This document shows positions 1 to 10,235 of a stretch of 64,000 nt of DNA, one piece after another. The notes under the pieces were generated by a model. That model saw only the letters and a program-made list of their open reading frames with translations, made no database searches and had not been told where the DNA came from. Every line of letters begins with the position of its first letter. Position 1 is the first letter of the stretch. The translations under genes were made by a program, and so were the position numbers. Origin of the DNA: Dyella sp. A6 (GTDB taxonomy: Bacteria > Pseudomonadota > Gammaproteobacteria > Xanthomonadales > Rhodanobacteraceae); the NCBI RefSeq assembly GCF_036320485.1, contig NZ_CP132911.1:2790001-2854000 (forward strand). The letters are read 5' to 3'.

Positions 1-809
1 TCGGCGGTGTTGGTGCGCATCAGCCTCAGCGTATCCATGGCATGCTCGGGATCGCTGTTGTCCTCATCGTCCGACTGCACGTTCGACAGCGCGGTGTCAT
101 TGGTGGCGTATTGCATGCGCCGCCAATTGTCGGCGCCGAGCGGGATCTCGTACTGCCAGCCGTCCTGCAGTTCCAGGTAGCGATCGGTGCCGCTGCTGCC
201 CTGGTATAGATGCCCCCTGGCACCGGTGATCAGGCGGATCTGGTGCACACCCTGCTTGGTGGTGCGGTCGGTGGCGATGAAGGTGCGGCCGAGCTGGCTG
301 CCGTCGCGGCTGAGCGTATCCACCAGGATGATGCCGCCCTTGCCCGGCAGGTCGGTGAAGCGGCCTGCATCGAGGCCGGCGGCGATCACCGAACGGTTCG
401 CCGCGTTCACCACCTGGTTGGACTTTGCCGCCGCCCAGGGCCCCAGCCACAGCGACACCACGCCCACCAGCAGCGCCAGCACGAACGCCAGGATGCCGAT
501 CGGACGCAGCAGCCCACGCGGCCCCATGCCCGAGGACGACAGCACGTGCATTTCGCTTTCGCGGTACATCCGGCCCAGTGCCAGCAGGATGCCGATGAAG
601 CCCGCAAACAGCAGCAGGGTGGACAGGCTGTCCAGCATGTTCAGGCCCAGCACCTGGAACATCACGCTGGCCGGAAAGCTGCCGTTGGCCACCTGTTTGA
701 GGACCTGTGCGAAGGTGGTGCCGGACATGATCGCCAGCAGCACAATGGCGGTAGCGGCCACGGTCTGGCCCAACTCACGCAGGAAATAGCGGTCGAGGAT
801 GCTCAGCAT
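1..809 (-). CDS. lptF: LPS export ABC transporter permease LptF (3' end cut by window)
   Basis: Inner-membrane permease subunit of the LptB2FG transporter, which extracts lipopolysaccharide and passes it to the periplasmic Lpt bridge. The visible 269 codons start at an ATG at 809. Residues 1-130 hold an amphipathic start (RYFLREL) and three hydrophobic helices at about 17-36, 52-78 and 100-122. They are followed by the start of the periplasmic beta-jellyroll domain. The family is about 350-370 residues, so roughly the last quarter lies beyond the left edge. It is divergent from pepA across a 95-bp gap, a common gammaproteobacterial order (lptG-lptF/pepA-holC). LptG is a paralogue, but the position next to pepA favours LptF. 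Confidence 0.9.
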   Translation of the reverse strand, partial: MLSILDRYFLRELGQTVAATAIVLLAIMSGTTFAQVLKQVANGSFPASVMFQVLGLNMLDSLSTLLLFAGFIGILLALGRMYRESEMHVLSSSGMGPRGLLRPIGILAFVLALLVGVVSLWLGPWAAAKSNQVVNAANRSVIAAGLDAGRFTDLPGKGGIILVDTLSRDGSQLGRTFIATDRTTKQGVHQIRLITGARGHLYQGSSGTDRYLELQDGWQYEIPLGADNWRRMQYATNDTALSNVQSDDEDNSDPEHAMDTLRLMRTNTA

Positions 810-904
810 GCGATAGAATAAAGGGCTTCACGTCGCCGCCACGCGGCCGGCAAACCCCAAGTCTAGCCGGTTCCAACCCGCCGGCGCTCTGCAGGACACT
901 TCCC

Positions 905-2395
905 ATGACGCTTCAGTTCAGCCTCGCATCCGCGCACCCCGAAACCGTCGAGACCCCCTGCGTGGTGGTCGGCGTCTACGAGAACGGCCTGCTGACCAGC
1001 GCTGCCGCACGCATCGACAGCGCGGCAGACGGTGCGATCAAGCGACAGGTGGAAAGCGGCGACATCAACGGCAAGGCCGGCAGCACCACTGTGCTGTTCG
1101 CTCCAGCCGGGGTCACCGCGCAGCGCGTGCTGGTGGTCGGTCTGGGCTCCCAGAAGACCTTTGACGCCGCCCGCTTCCAGAAAGTGAACATCGAGGCCGC
1201 GCGTGCGCTGGGCGGGCTGCCGCTGGAAAGCGCCGTGTCCTGGCTTGCCGACATCGACGTCCCCGGTCGCGATGCATCCTGGCGCGTGCGCACCGCGGCG
1301 CTGGCCAGCGACTACGCCGCGTACCGCTACACCGCGACGGTCAAACCGCGCAATCCGGGCAAGCAGCCGCAGTTCGCGTCGCTGGCCTTCGCCGCCGGTG
1401 CCGAGGCTCAGACCGGTCTCGACCAGGCCGTGGCGATCGCCGAGGGCGTGCGCTTCGCCCGCGAACTGGCCAACCTGCCGCCGAACATCTGCAACCCGGT
1501 CTACATCGCCGAACAGGCCAAGGCCTTCGCCGACGCCCACGACAAGGTCGGCTGCCTCGTGCTCGACGAAGTGGAGATGGAAAAGCTCGGCTTCGGCTCG
1601 CTGCTCGCGGTGGGTCGCGGCTCGGCCAACAAGCCCAGGCTGATCGCCCTCGAATACCGCGGCGGTGCCGAGGACGAGAAGCCCTATGCCTTCGTCGGCA
1701 AGGGCGTGACCTTCGATGCCGGCGGCATCAGCCTCAAGCCCGGCCCGGGCATGGACGAGATGAAGTTCGACATGGGCGGCGCGGCCGGCGTGCTGGGCGG
1801 CTTCGTGTCGGCGGTGAAGATGGGACTCCCGCTGAATCTGGTCTGCGTGGTGCCCTCGGTCGAGAACATGCCCGACGGCGACAGCTACCGTCCCGGCGAC
1901 GTGCTGACCAGCCTGTCCGGCCAGACCATCGAAGTGCTCAACACCGACGCGGAAGGCCGCCTGATCCTGTGCGATGCGCTTACCTGGACCGCACAGACCT
2001 TCCAGCCCAGGGCGATCATCGACGCCGCCACCCTGACCGGCGCCTGCGTCATCGCGCTGGGCAAGCACGCCAGCGGCCTGATGAGCAAGCACGACGACCT
2101 GGCCGCCGAACTGCTCGCCGCCGGCGAGGCTGCGCTCGACCGTGCCTGGCGCCTGCCGCTATGGGACGACTACCAGGTGCAGCTGGATTCGACCTTCGCC
2201 GACTTCGCCAACATCGGCGGCAAGAGCGCGGGTGCGATCACCGCCGGCTGCTTCCTGTCGCGCTTCACCGACGGCCAGCGCTGGGCTCATCTGGATATCG
2301 CCGGCACCGCCTGGGACGAAGGCCGCAAGGGCATGGCCACCGGCCGCCCGGTGGCGCTGCTGGCACAGTGGCTGATCGACCGGACCGAAAAGTAA
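905..2395 (+). CDS. pepA: Leucyl aminopeptidase (M17 family)
   Basis: Cytosolic dinuclear-metal exopeptidase that removes N-terminal residues from peptides. In some gammaproteobacteria PepA also binds DNA, for example in Xer recombination. The 496-residue length is typical. The M17 signature NTDAEGR is at residues 346-352, and the metal/catalytic lysine region GKGVTFDAGG lies about 80 residues earlier. An AGGA stands 11 nt before the ATG. The gene diverges from lptF, and holC follows 79 bp downstream on the same strand, so the two are probably co-transcribed. Confidence 0.97.
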   Translation: MTLQFSLASAHPETVETPCVVVGVYENGLLTSAAARIDSAADGAIKRQVESGDINGKAGSTTVLFAPAGVTAQRVLVVGLGSQKTFDAARFQKVNIEAARALGGLPLESAVSWLADIDVPGRDASWRVRTAALASDYAAYRYTATVKPRNPGKQPQFASLAFAAGAEAQTGLDQAVAIAEGVRFARELANLPPNICNPVYIAEQAKAFADAHDKVGCLVLDEVEMEKLGFGSLLAVGRGSANKPRLIALEYRGGAEDEKPYAFVGKGVTFDAGGISLKPGPGMDEMKFDMGGAAGVLGGFVSAVKMGLPLNLVCVVPSVENMPDGDSYRPGDVLTSLSGQTIEVLNTDAEGRLILCDALTWTAQTFQPRAIIDAATLTGACVIALGKHASGLMSKHDDLAAELLAAGEAALDRAWRLPLWDDYQVQLDSTFADFANIGGKSAGAITAGCFLSRFTDGQRWAHLDIAGTAWDEGRKGMATGRPVALLAQWLIDRTEK

Positions 2396-2474
2396 TCGCG
2401 GAGCGGCGGGGAGCGGGTTGAAGCCCGGCGTTTCGCTACCCTCCCCCGCTGCTCATCGACTCGACGACTGAATC

Positions 2475-2894
2475 ATGCGCGCCGACTTCTACCTGATCGA
2501 CAAGCCCCGCTTTCGCGAGCAGCCTTTGCTGCTGGTGTGCGAACTGGCGAAGAAGGCCTGTGCGGCACAGCAGCCCACGCTGATCCTGTGCCGCGATTTC
2601 GGCCAGGCCGAGGCAATCGACGACCTGCTGTGGTCCTTCGACGCCGACGCCTTCATCCCGCACCAGCTGGCCGGCGACGATGACGATGCCGAGACCGCAG
2701 TACTGGTGGTTCCACCCGGCATCGACACACCGGCACGGCCACTGACGATCAACCTGCGCGACGACTGCCCGGCCGATGTCGGCGAACGCGTGCTTGAAGT
2801 GGTGGCAGCCGACCCGTCGGCACGCGAAGGCTCACGCGACCGCTGGCGTGAATACCTGCGCCGCGGCTTCCAGGTGAACAAGCACGACATGTAG
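2475..2894 (+). CDS. holC: DNA polymerase III chi subunit
   Basis: Accessory clamp-loader protein. Chi pairs with psi (HolD) and contacts SSB on the lagging strand. The 139-residue length is normal. The sequence begins with the family-typical MRADFYLID and ends near a conserved basic/aromatic stretch (RWREYLRRGF). It follows pepA as in many gammaproteobacteria. valS, which often comes next, is absent here: two convergent sensor-kinase genes lie downstream instead. Confidence 0.93.
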   Translation: MRADFYLIDKPRFREQPLLLVCELAKKACAAQQPTLILCRDFGQAEAIDDLLWSFDADAFIPHQLAGDDDDAETAVLVVPPGIDTPARPLTINLRDDCPADVGERVLEVVAADPSAREGSRDRWREYLRRGFQVNKHDM

Positions 2895-2930
2895 AGAACC
2901 GCTCTGCCGGGATGCCGGCGAAGCGATCGC

Positions 2931-5900
2931 TCATACAGTATCGGCCACCTCCTGTACGGGCGCGCGCGGCACCGCCACCAGCGCTTCGGCCAGTTGCGCA
3001 CCCGTCAGCGGCTTGCGCAGGAAGCCGTCCATGCCCACCGCGCGGCTGCGCGCCTCCTCGTCGCCACCCGAACGCGCGGTGATCGCCACGATCCAGGTGC
3101 GTGCATGCCGACCCTGACGGATCAGTCGAGCCAGTTGCAGGCCATCGATGCGCGGCAGGTCCAGATCCAGCAAGACCACGTCGCAAGGGCCCACATCGAG
3201 CTCGGTCAGTGCCTGCAGGCCGTTGGCGGCATAGCGCACCCGGTGTCCCTGCTGTTCGAGCATGCCCCGGATGACCGCGGCGACGATGGCATCGTCCTCG
3301 ACCAGCAGCACGTCCAGCCCGGGCTCGAACGGCGTCACGAGCGCAGTCCGGCGCCCGTCCTCCATGGCTGCAGGACGCGCCACCGACAACGGCAGTCTCA
3401 CCGTGAACGTGCTGCCTTGCCCGAGCCGGGAATGCAGCGTGATCGTCCCCTGCATCAGCGCCACCAGTTCACGGCAGATCGCCAGCCCGAGTCCGCTGCC
3501 GGAGCGCCGCTGCGGCCCGTCGTTCTGCTCGAAGCGCTCGAACAGCCGGACCTGGCTTTCCGCCGGAATGCCCGGCCCGGTGTCGCTGACGATGCACATC
3601 AGCGCGTCGTCCTGCCAGCGCACAGCCAGCGTCACGGCCCCCTGCCGGGTGAACTTCAAGGCGTTGTTGATCAGGTTGAAGAGCACCTGCTTGATGCGCA
3701 CCGCATCGCCGACCAGCCGTGCAGGCAGGCAGTCGTCCAGTTGCATGTTCAAGGTCAGCCCCTTGGCCTGAGCCTGTGCCGATTCGAGCCGGACCACGTC
3801 GTCCGCCAGCGCCCGCGGATCGAACGGCACCGGCTCCAGCTCCAGCTTGCCGGCCTCGATGCGCGCCAGGTCCAAAGCGTCGTTGACTAGCTTCAGCAGC
3901 AGCCCACCCGAGCGTTGCATGGCCTCGGTGTATTCGCGCTGCTGCGGTGTCTGCGGCGTGGCGAGCAGCAGCTCGGCCATGCCCATGACACCCGTCATCG
4001 GCGTGCGTATTTCATGACTGAGCGTAGCCAGGAACTGACTCTTCGCCGCACTGGCGTGCTCGGCTAGCGTGCGCCGCTGCTCGGCCAGCTGGATCTGGTG
4101 GCGATGCGCCATGCGCCGTCGCCAGGCCAGCAGCACGCCGGCCACGAGCAGCGCCAGCAGTCCGAGGTAGACCAGCCAGGCCCACCAGCGCAGCCATGGC
4201 GGCGACTGTACGTGGATGCGCAGCGGCGTGGCCAGATGCGACCACACCCCGTTGGCCCCACGCGCCTTGATCCTGAGTGCGTAATCGCCTGCGCGCAGGC
4301 CGCTGAACGCGCGTTCGCCGCGATTGCCCACATCGACCCAGTTCGCATCGAATCCGGTCAGCCGGAAACGGTAGTCGTTGGCCGGCGGCTCGACGTAGGA
4401 CGCAAGCCTTACCTGCACCCGCAGGTCACGATCGCGCCAGCTGATCTTCAGCGGCTGGCCCGGGGTGATGCTGAGCTGCCGGACCCGACCCTGGTCGTTG
4501 ACGCTCACGCTGCCCAGCGTGAGCTTCGGCGCCTGATGTGGCAGGTGCAGTTGCAGGCGATCCGGACGGAATGCCACCACGCCGCCGCTGTTGGCCGCGA
4601 ACATGGTGCCGTCGGGCAGCATCGCGGTGGAGCCGTTGGTGAAGTCGGTATTCGGCAGGCCCTGCGCCACGCCGAAGCTGGCGAACTCATGGGTATGCGC
4701 GTCCATGCGCCACAGACCCGGGTTCGCGAACAGCCAGAGGTTGCCCTGCCGGTCCTCCCGGATCGCCTGCAGGTTCGGCAGGAAAGCGTACCTGCTGACA
4801 TCGATCGACTGATCGCGTATTGCCACGCCACGCGCATAACGATAGTGCGCCAGGGTCGTCCCGCTGACGGCCCAGAAGCCACCCTTGTCGAACGTGAAGG
4901 CGACGATTTCGGCATGCGGCACGCCCGCCACCATCACCATGCGTCCGGCAGCCTCGTCCAGCCGCAGCAGGCCGCCTCCGCCACCCAGCCAGAGCTGGCC
5001 GTCATGCGTGGTCAGCTGGTTGGCAAGCGCCACGTTGGCGATACCCTTCGGCAACGGCACCTGTGTGATCGACAGCGTGTGCGGATCGATCGCGAAGATG
5101 CCTTCGCCCCACGACGCCACATAGACCTTGCCGTCACCCGCGGCACGGATGAACACCGGCCGCGTCATGTGCGCGCTGGCGATATCGAGCTTGTGCGGCT
5201 TGCCATGTTCGAGCACGAAAACCGCTCCGCCCTCGGTGAGCCACAACCGTCCCTGCGCATCCCGGGTGATCGAGGTGATATCGCCGTGCAGAGCGTGTTC
5301 GAGATGACGGACTTTGCCGGTGGCCACGTCCAGCTCGTCGATCCAGCCGGTAAAGCCGGCCACCAACAGCTTGCCCTCGGATGTCGCGTGAACGGTCAGC
5401 GCCGAAATGCCGGTCAGGCTGTCCGGATCGTCGGGAATATGGGTAAAGCGGGTGAAGCCGTTCCAATGTGGCGGCAGGTAGGCGATGCCACCCTGATCCA
5501 GCGCGAACCACAGCCCGCCTTCGTTGTCGCGCATGATCTGCCAGACGCGTGCACTGGGCAGCCCGCCCGGCAGCAGCGGATGACTGGCGATCGTCTGCAG
5601 TGGCCCGGTACCGTCATCCAGCAGAATGCCCTTGGCGCTGCCGATCCACAGGCGTCCACCGGCGTCGCGCACACTGGACGTGACGGATGCATCCAGCGCC
5701 GACAATCGGCCATCGTTGAACGCTCGGGCGATGCCGTCGTGCCCGATCAGCAACAACCCGTCGTTGGTCGCCACGCGGATCTCGCCGTCGTATCCCTGGA
5801 TACGCCAGACCTTGCCCAGGTTGCCGTGGAAGCCGGGAGCGACCGGAACGGGGTGGATATGGCCGTTTGCCTCCCGCACGAACAACCCGCTGGCCGCTCC

Positions 5901-6554
5901 GATCCAAAGCCGTCCGTGCGCATCGGCCAGCAGCGCACGCACCGCCAGCCGGTTGGGGTCGTCGGCCGCCATCGCCCTGCCGCCCGACAACACCACGCGG
6001 TCGAACCCGCGCTCGTCGGGACGGAGACGATCCAGACCATGCTGGGTGGCAACCCACACGGTGCCGTCGCGGGTCTGGGCGATGCTCCAGACTTCGTTGC
6101 TGGCGAGGCTGTGCGGATCGGCAGAATCATGCACCCATGAACGGAAGCGGTGGGTGCGCTGGTCGTAGGAGAACAGACCGCTGGAATCGCCGCCGCCCCA
6201 GATCCGGTTCTGATGATCGACATACAGGGAGTAGGTCTGGTTGGCCGGCAACGAATCGGGGTCGCCCGCCACATGCTGGTAGACCTTGAAGGCCACGCCG
6301 TCGAAGCGGATCAGACCCTCGGCCGCACCGAACCACATGACGCCATTGCGGTCCTGCGCCACGGAATAGACCGCGCCCGGAGGGATACCCGCCGCTTCGC
6401 CGTAGTGACGGAACTGCGGCGTCGGCAGCAGATGGGTTGCTTGCGACACTGCCGCCGCAGCCGGGGGCGGCGATGCCACGGGTACCGTGGCCTGCGCGAA
6501 CCCCAAGGACAGGGCCACGGCCAGAACGGCACACCACACGGACTTCGGCTGCAT
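2931..6554 (-). CDS. Hybrid sensor histidine kinase/response regulator with propeller sensor (copy 1)
   Basis: Predicted inner-membrane hybrid kinase of 1207 residues. It has a signal peptide, then about 700 residues of repeated WxG/N-type propeller blades (two-component regulator propeller, with repeats such as GxLWxxTxxG), a Y_Y_Y-type beta domain and one membrane helix (WWAWLVYLGLLALL). The cytoplasmic part holds a dimerisation/H-box with phospho-His at residue 847 (SHEIRTPM), an HATPase with GSGLGLAI, and a C-terminal receiver with phospho-Asp near residue 1130. There is no DNA-binding domain, so the output partner is unknown. An in-frame ATG lies 60 nt upstream, but the ATG at 6554 has a GGGGGGA Shine-Dalgarno and opens a signal peptide. 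It is paralogous to the gene immediately upstream. The ligand cannot be read from sequence; related sensors often detect polysaccharide fragments or other extracytoplasmic cues. Confidence 0.93.
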   Translation of the reverse strand: MQPKSVWCAVLAVALSLGFAQATVPVASPPPAAAAVSQATHLLPTPQFRHYGEAAGIPPGAVYSVAQDRNGVMWFGAAEGLIRFDGVAFKVYQHVAGDPDSLPANQTYSLYVDHQNRIWGGGDSSGLFSYDQRTHRFRSWVHDSADPHSLASNEVWSIAQTRDGTVWVATQHGLDRLRPDERGFDRVVLSGGRAMAADDPNRLAVRALLADAHGRLWIGAASGLFVREANGHIHPVPVAPGFHGNLGKVWRIQGYDGEIRVATNDGLLLIGHDGIARAFNDGRLSALDASVTSSVRDAGGRLWIGSAKGILLDDGTGPLQTIASHPLLPGGLPSARVWQIMRDNEGGLWFALDQGGIAYLPPHWNGFTRFTHIPDDPDSLTGISALTVHATSEGKLLVAGFTGWIDELDVATGKVRHLEHALHGDITSITRDAQGRLWLTEGGAVFVLEHGKPHKLDIASAHMTRPVFIRAAGDGKVYVASWGEGIFAIDPHTLSITQVPLPKGIANVALANQLTTHDGQLWLGGGGGLLRLDEAAGRMVMVAGVPHAEIVAFTFDKGGFWAVSGTTLAHYRYARGVAIRDQSIDVSRYAFLPNLQAIREDRQGNLWLFANPGLWRMDAHTHEFASFGVAQGLPNTDFTNGSTAMLPDGTMFAANSGGVVAFRPDRLQLHLPHQAPKLTLGSVSVNDQGRVRQLSITPGQPLKISWRDRDLRVQVRLASYVEPPANDYRFRLTGFDANWVDVGNRGERAFSGLRAGDYALRIKARGANGVWSHLATPLRIHVQSPPWLRWWAWLVYLGLLALLVAGVLLAWRRRMAHRHQIQLAEQRRTLAEHASAAKSQFLATLSHEIRTPMTGVMGMAELLLATPQTPQQREYTEAMQRSGGLLLKLVNDALDLARIEAGKLELEPVPFDPRALADDVVRLESAQAQAKGLTLNMQLDDCLPARLVGDAVRIKQVLFNLINNALKFTRQGAVTLAVRWQDDALMCIVSDTGPGIPAESQVRLFERFEQNDGPQRRSGSGLGLAICRELVALMQGTITLHSRLGQGSTFTVRLPLSVARPAAMEDGRRTALVTPFEPGLDVLLVEDDAIVAAVIRGMLEQQGHRVRYAANGLQALTELDVGPCDVVLLDLDLPRIDGLQLARLIRQGRHARTWIVAITARSGGDEEARSRAVGMDGFLRKPLTGAQLAEALVAVPRAPVQEVADTV

Positions 6555-6577
6555 GCATTCCCCCCACGACACGTCCC

Positions 6578-6611
6578 CATGATGCCAAAAGCTCCTGTCG
6601 GCAGCGAATGA
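6578..6611 (-). promoter_or_regulatory. 34-nt element upstream of hybrid kinase 1, shared with kinase 2
   Basis: On the coding strand it reads TCATTCGC, then GACAGG, then TTTTGGCATCATG, ending 24 nt before the start codon. The same three blocks (one base differs in the first), over the same 34-nt total span, occur upstream of the second kinase at 10299-10332. No good sigma-70 -35/-10 pair is apparent. It could be a promoter or operator shared by the two paralogues, or a remnant of their duplication. Confidence 0.45.
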
Positions 6612-6641
6612 CATCCCGTCAATAGGATTTATCCAGGTCTG

Positions 6642-9600
6642 TCAGGCGTCGCTGTCGGCTGCTGCCATAGCGGCAGGCCAGGCCGCCAGGGCCGCGGCCA
6701 GCTGATCGCCGGTCAGTGGTTTGCGCAGGAAGCCATCCATGCCTGCAGCCTTGCAGCGTGCCTCGTCGTTGCCACCGGTCCGCGCCGTCACCGCGATGAT
6801 CACAAGATGCTCGCCGGGCACCTCATGCTGGCGGATCAGGCGAACGATCTGGAAACCGTCCAGTCCGGGCAGATCCAGATCCATCAGCACCAGGTCGTAG
6901 GTCGACTGCGACAGCTCGGCGATCGCCTCCAGCCCGTTGGCCACATGCCGTGCCGCGTGACCCATGCGTTCGAGCAGGCCGAGGATCACCGATGCCACGA
7001 TGGCGTCGTCCTCGACCAGCAGAATGCGGCGCGCCTCGCCACTTGCCACGCGGGCAATCCGCGGAGCCGCCACTGCTGCTCCGGCGACCACTTGCAACGG
7101 CAGGTGCAGCCGGAACGTGCTGCCCTCTCCGAGGCGCGAATCCAGCGCGATGCGTCCGCCCATCAACAAAGCCAGTTCGCGGCAGATGGACAGCCCCAGC
7201 CCGGTGCCGGCACGTCGCTGCGGACTGGTGCTCGCACCCTGTTCGAAAGGTTCGAACAGGTGCGCCTGCACGTTCATCGGGATACCCGGGCCGGTATCGC
7301 TGACCCGGAATACCAGCTCGTCGCCGTAGCAGCCCACTGCCAGTACCACGCTCCCGTGCTCGGTGAATTTCAGTGCATTGTTGGCCAGGTTGAGGAGGAT
7401 CTGGCGGATGCGGAACGCATCCCCCATGGCGCGCTGTGGAAGGTCGTTTTCGATCTCCACGTCGAACTCCAGTCCCTTCGCACGTGCGTGTCCGGTCTGC
7501 AGCCGGCCAATGTCCTGGACCAGTGCGAATGGATCGAAGGGTGCCGGTTCCAGCACCAGCTTGCCGGATTCGATGCGCGCCAGGTCCAGCGCATCGTTGA
7601 GCAGCTTCAGCAGCAGCTCGCCCGACCGCTGCATGGTCTCGGCGTAACTGTGCTGGACCGGATTGAGCGAGGTCGCGAGCAACAGCTCGGCCATTCCCAG
7701 CACCCCCGTCATCGGGGTGCGGATCTCGTGACTGAGCGTCGCCAGGAACTGGCTCTTCGCCGCACTGGCCTGCTCGGCCAGACTGCGCTGCTGCTCCACC
7801 ATCAGGATCTGATGCCGATGCGTCATGCGTCGCCGCCACGCCAGCAACACCACCCACGCCAGCACCGCGGCCAGCGCAGCGTAGACCAGCCACGCCCACC
7901 AGCGCAGCCACGGAGGTGCCTGCACGTGAATGCGCAGCGGTGTGGCCAGCGTGGTCCAGTGGCCATTGGCGAACGCATGCGCATCCAGCGTGTAGTCGCC
8001 GGCTTTCAGGCCGATGAATTCGCGTATGCCACGGCTGCCGGTATCCACCCAGGCATTGTCGAAGCCTTTCAGCATGAAGCAGTAACGCGTCGCTCGCGGG
8101 TTCAGGTACGAAAATGCCCGCGCCTGCACGCTCAGATGATGGTCGCGCCAGCCCAGACGCAACACGCCGTGGTGGGCCAGTACCGCGCGGGCATCCTTGC
8201 CATGGGTCACCGTAAGCCGGGTGATCAGCAGATGCGGCCGACCCGGATCGTCGCGGACGTGATCGGGGTCGAACCCGACCACGCCGCCCAGCGTCGGCGC
8301 ATACAGGTAACCACTCGGCATCAGGGCATACCCACGCGTGAAATCGCTGTCGGTCAGCCCGTCTTCCAACCCGATCGTGCGGAACTTGCCCGTCGCCGGG
8401 TCGAAGCACCACAGGCCATCGTGACCGAAGATCCAGACCCGCCCATGAACGTCCACGCGCAGGTCGACCACGCTGACCGACGGCCAGCCATGCCTGGCAT
8501 CCACGCTGCGGTCGAGCACCAGCGCGCGACCCTTGAAGTGGTAATGGGTCAGTCCATCCTCGTTCGCCATCCATATTCCGTGCGGACCGAACGTGAACGC
8601 ATCGACCGGGGTTCCCGCGGCAACTCCGGCCACCATCCTCAGCCGGCCCCGCGCTGCATCGGAGCGCATCATGCCGCCGTCGCTGGCGTACCAGAACACG
8701 CCGTTCTTGTAGGTCATCTGGGTACCCCAGAGCACCTTGTCGTTCGGCTCGTCCATCGGCACGGGTGTCGCGGCCAGCGTGTCCGGGTCGATCCGGAACA
8801 CGCCATGGCCGAAGGTGCGCGCATACATGCTGCCGCCCGGGCCGGGTTCGACTTCCAGCGGCCGCCGTGCGCCGACAGCGGCCAGGTCGACCTGCCGGCA
8901 ATGGAACGGCCGACCGGCACAGACGAACAGCGCATGCCGTACCGCCACCCACAGACGATGCCGCGCATCCTCGGTCATGCCCACCACATCACCGCCAAGA
9001 CCACTGATGACGTGATCGACCTTGCCGGTGACCGGGTCGAGCCGGTCCACGCGTCCGCGCCGTTCGCCGACCCACAGATGACGGCCGTCGCGATCGTGCG
9101 CCATGGTGGTGGCCATCGCGTCGCGCAGACTGGCCGGGTCGTCCGGAATATGGGTAAAGCGGCTGAAACTGTTCCAGCCCGGCGCCAGGTAGGCCACCCC
9201 GCCATCAAGCAGCGCGATCCAGAGACCGCCCTCGCGATCGGTCATGATCTGCCATACCCAGGTCCCGGGCAGATTGCCGTACAGCACCGGGTGATTGCTC
9301 ACCGGCGTGACCGGTGCGCCGGGCTTCATCTGCACGAACAGACCTTTCTGGGTACCCACCCACAGCCGGCCCGCCGCATCGCGGATGCTGGTCATCACGT
9401 TGGTCGGTGGAATCGACGGGGAACCGAAGCGATGGGCAAGACCGTCGGCACCGACGACCATCAGGCCATCGGCCGTGGCGATGCGCACCTCGTCGCCGGT
9501 GCCATCGATGCGCCGGGCCGCGATCGGCTGTTTCGTCACGGCATCCAGCACCGGATGCAGGCGACCATCCCGACCGCGCCAGAACACACCCTGGTCGCAA

Positions 9601-10235
9601 CCGATCCACAGACGTCCCCGGCCATCGACATGCAGCGCGGTCACCGTACCGAAACCACCCGGGCCATCGCCCGGTTGCGGTCCGCGCACATGCTCGAAGT
9701 CCGAGCGCCCAGGCAGCATGCGGTCGAGTCCCGCACTGGTACCCACCCACAGACTGCCGTCGCCGGTCTGCGCCATCGCCCACACGCGATCGCTGGACAG
9801 GCTGCGCGGGTCAGCGGGGACATGCCCCCAATGGCGGAACCTACCGGTGGCGGCGTCGTAGCGGTTGATGCCTGCATTCAGGCCAGCCGCCCACAACTGT
9901 CCGCGACGGTCGATCAGCAACGCGTCGATGCCGTTGTTGTAGAGCGAGCCGGGCACGCCCTTGATATGCCTGAACACCCGGAAACGCACGCCGTCGAAAC
10001 GTGCGATGCCGCCCTTGGTACCGAACCAGATCGCCCCGTCGGGCGCCTGCACCACGGCGTACACATTGGTGCTCGGCAATCCGTCGGCCGTGCCGTAGCG
10101 GCGGAACTGCGGCGTCGGCAGCGGCGCATCGGATACCGTGGCAGGCTGGACCGCGGGCAGGGAAGCCGCTGCCGTGGCGTCGACCTTCGACGTGCCAAGC
10201 AACATGGCCAAACCAAACACCAGCATCCCAGCCAT
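6642..10235 (-). CDS. Hybrid sensor histidine kinase/response regulator with propeller sensor (copy 2)
   Basis: Paralogue of the downstream kinase with the same plan: signal peptide, a large periplasmic propeller of two-component-regulator repeats, a Y_Y_Y-type domain, one membrane helix, H-box with phospho-His at residue 836 (SHEIRTPM), HATPase (GTGLGLSI) and receiver with phospho-Asp near residue 1119. From the ATG at 10235 it is 1197 residues. An in-frame ATG at 10256 would add seven residues, but the AGGGGA just before 10235 favours the shorter form. The two genes are 87 bp apart in tandem. Kinase cores and membrane regions are very similar, while the propellers differ more, which suggests a duplication followed by sensor divergence. 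Confidence 0.93.
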   Translation of the reverse strand: MAGMLVFGLAMLLGTSKVDATAAASLPAVQPATVSDAPLPTPQFRRYGTADGLPSTNVYAVVQAPDGAIWFGTKGGIARFDGVRFRVFRHIKGVPGSLYNNGIDALLIDRRGQLWAAGLNAGINRYDAATGRFRHWGHVPADPRSLSSDRVWAMAQTGDGSLWVGTSAGLDRMLPGRSDFEHVRGPQPGDGPGGFGTVTALHVDGRGRLWIGCDQGVFWRGRDGRLHPVLDAVTKQPIAARRIDGTGDEVRIATADGLMVVGADGLAHRFGSPSIPPTNVMTSIRDAAGRLWVGTQKGLFVQMKPGAPVTPVSNHPVLYGNLPGTWVWQIMTDREGGLWIALLDGGVAYLAPGWNSFSRFTHIPDDPASLRDAMATTMAHDRDGRHLWVGERRGRVDRLDPVTGKVDHVISGLGGDVVGMTEDARHRLWVAVRHALFVCAGRPFHCRQVDLAAVGARRPLEVEPGPGGSMYARTFGHGVFRIDPDTLAATPVPMDEPNDKVLWGTQMTYKNGVFWYASDGGMMRSDAARGRLRMVAGVAAGTPVDAFTFGPHGIWMANEDGLTHYHFKGRALVLDRSVDARHGWPSVSVVDLRVDVHGRVWIFGHDGLWCFDPATGKFRTIGLEDGLTDSDFTRGYALMPSGYLYAPTLGGVVGFDPDHVRDDPGRPHLLITRLTVTHGKDARAVLAHHGVLRLGWRDHHLSVQARAFSYLNPRATRYCFMLKGFDNAWVDTGSRGIREFIGLKAGDYTLDAHAFANGHWTTLATPLRIHVQAPPWLRWWAWLVYAALAAVLAWVVLLAWRRRMTHRHQILMVEQQRSLAEQASAAKSQFLATLSHEIRTPMTGVLGMAELLLATSLNPVQHSYAETMQRSGELLLKLLNDALDLARIESGKLVLEPAPFDPFALVQDIGRLQTGHARAKGLEFDVEIENDLPQRAMGDAFRIRQILLNLANNALKFTEHGSVVLAVGCYGDELVFRVSDTGPGIPMNVQAHLFEPFEQGASTSPQRRAGTGLGLSICRELALLMGGRIALDSRLGEGSTFRLHLPLQVVAGAAVAAPRIARVASGEARRILLVEDDAIVASVILGLLERMGHAARHVANGLEAIAELSQSTYDLVLMDLDLPGLDGFQIVRLIRQHEVPGEHLVIIAVTARTGGNDEARCKAAGMDGFLRKPLTGDQLAAALAAWPAAMAAADSDA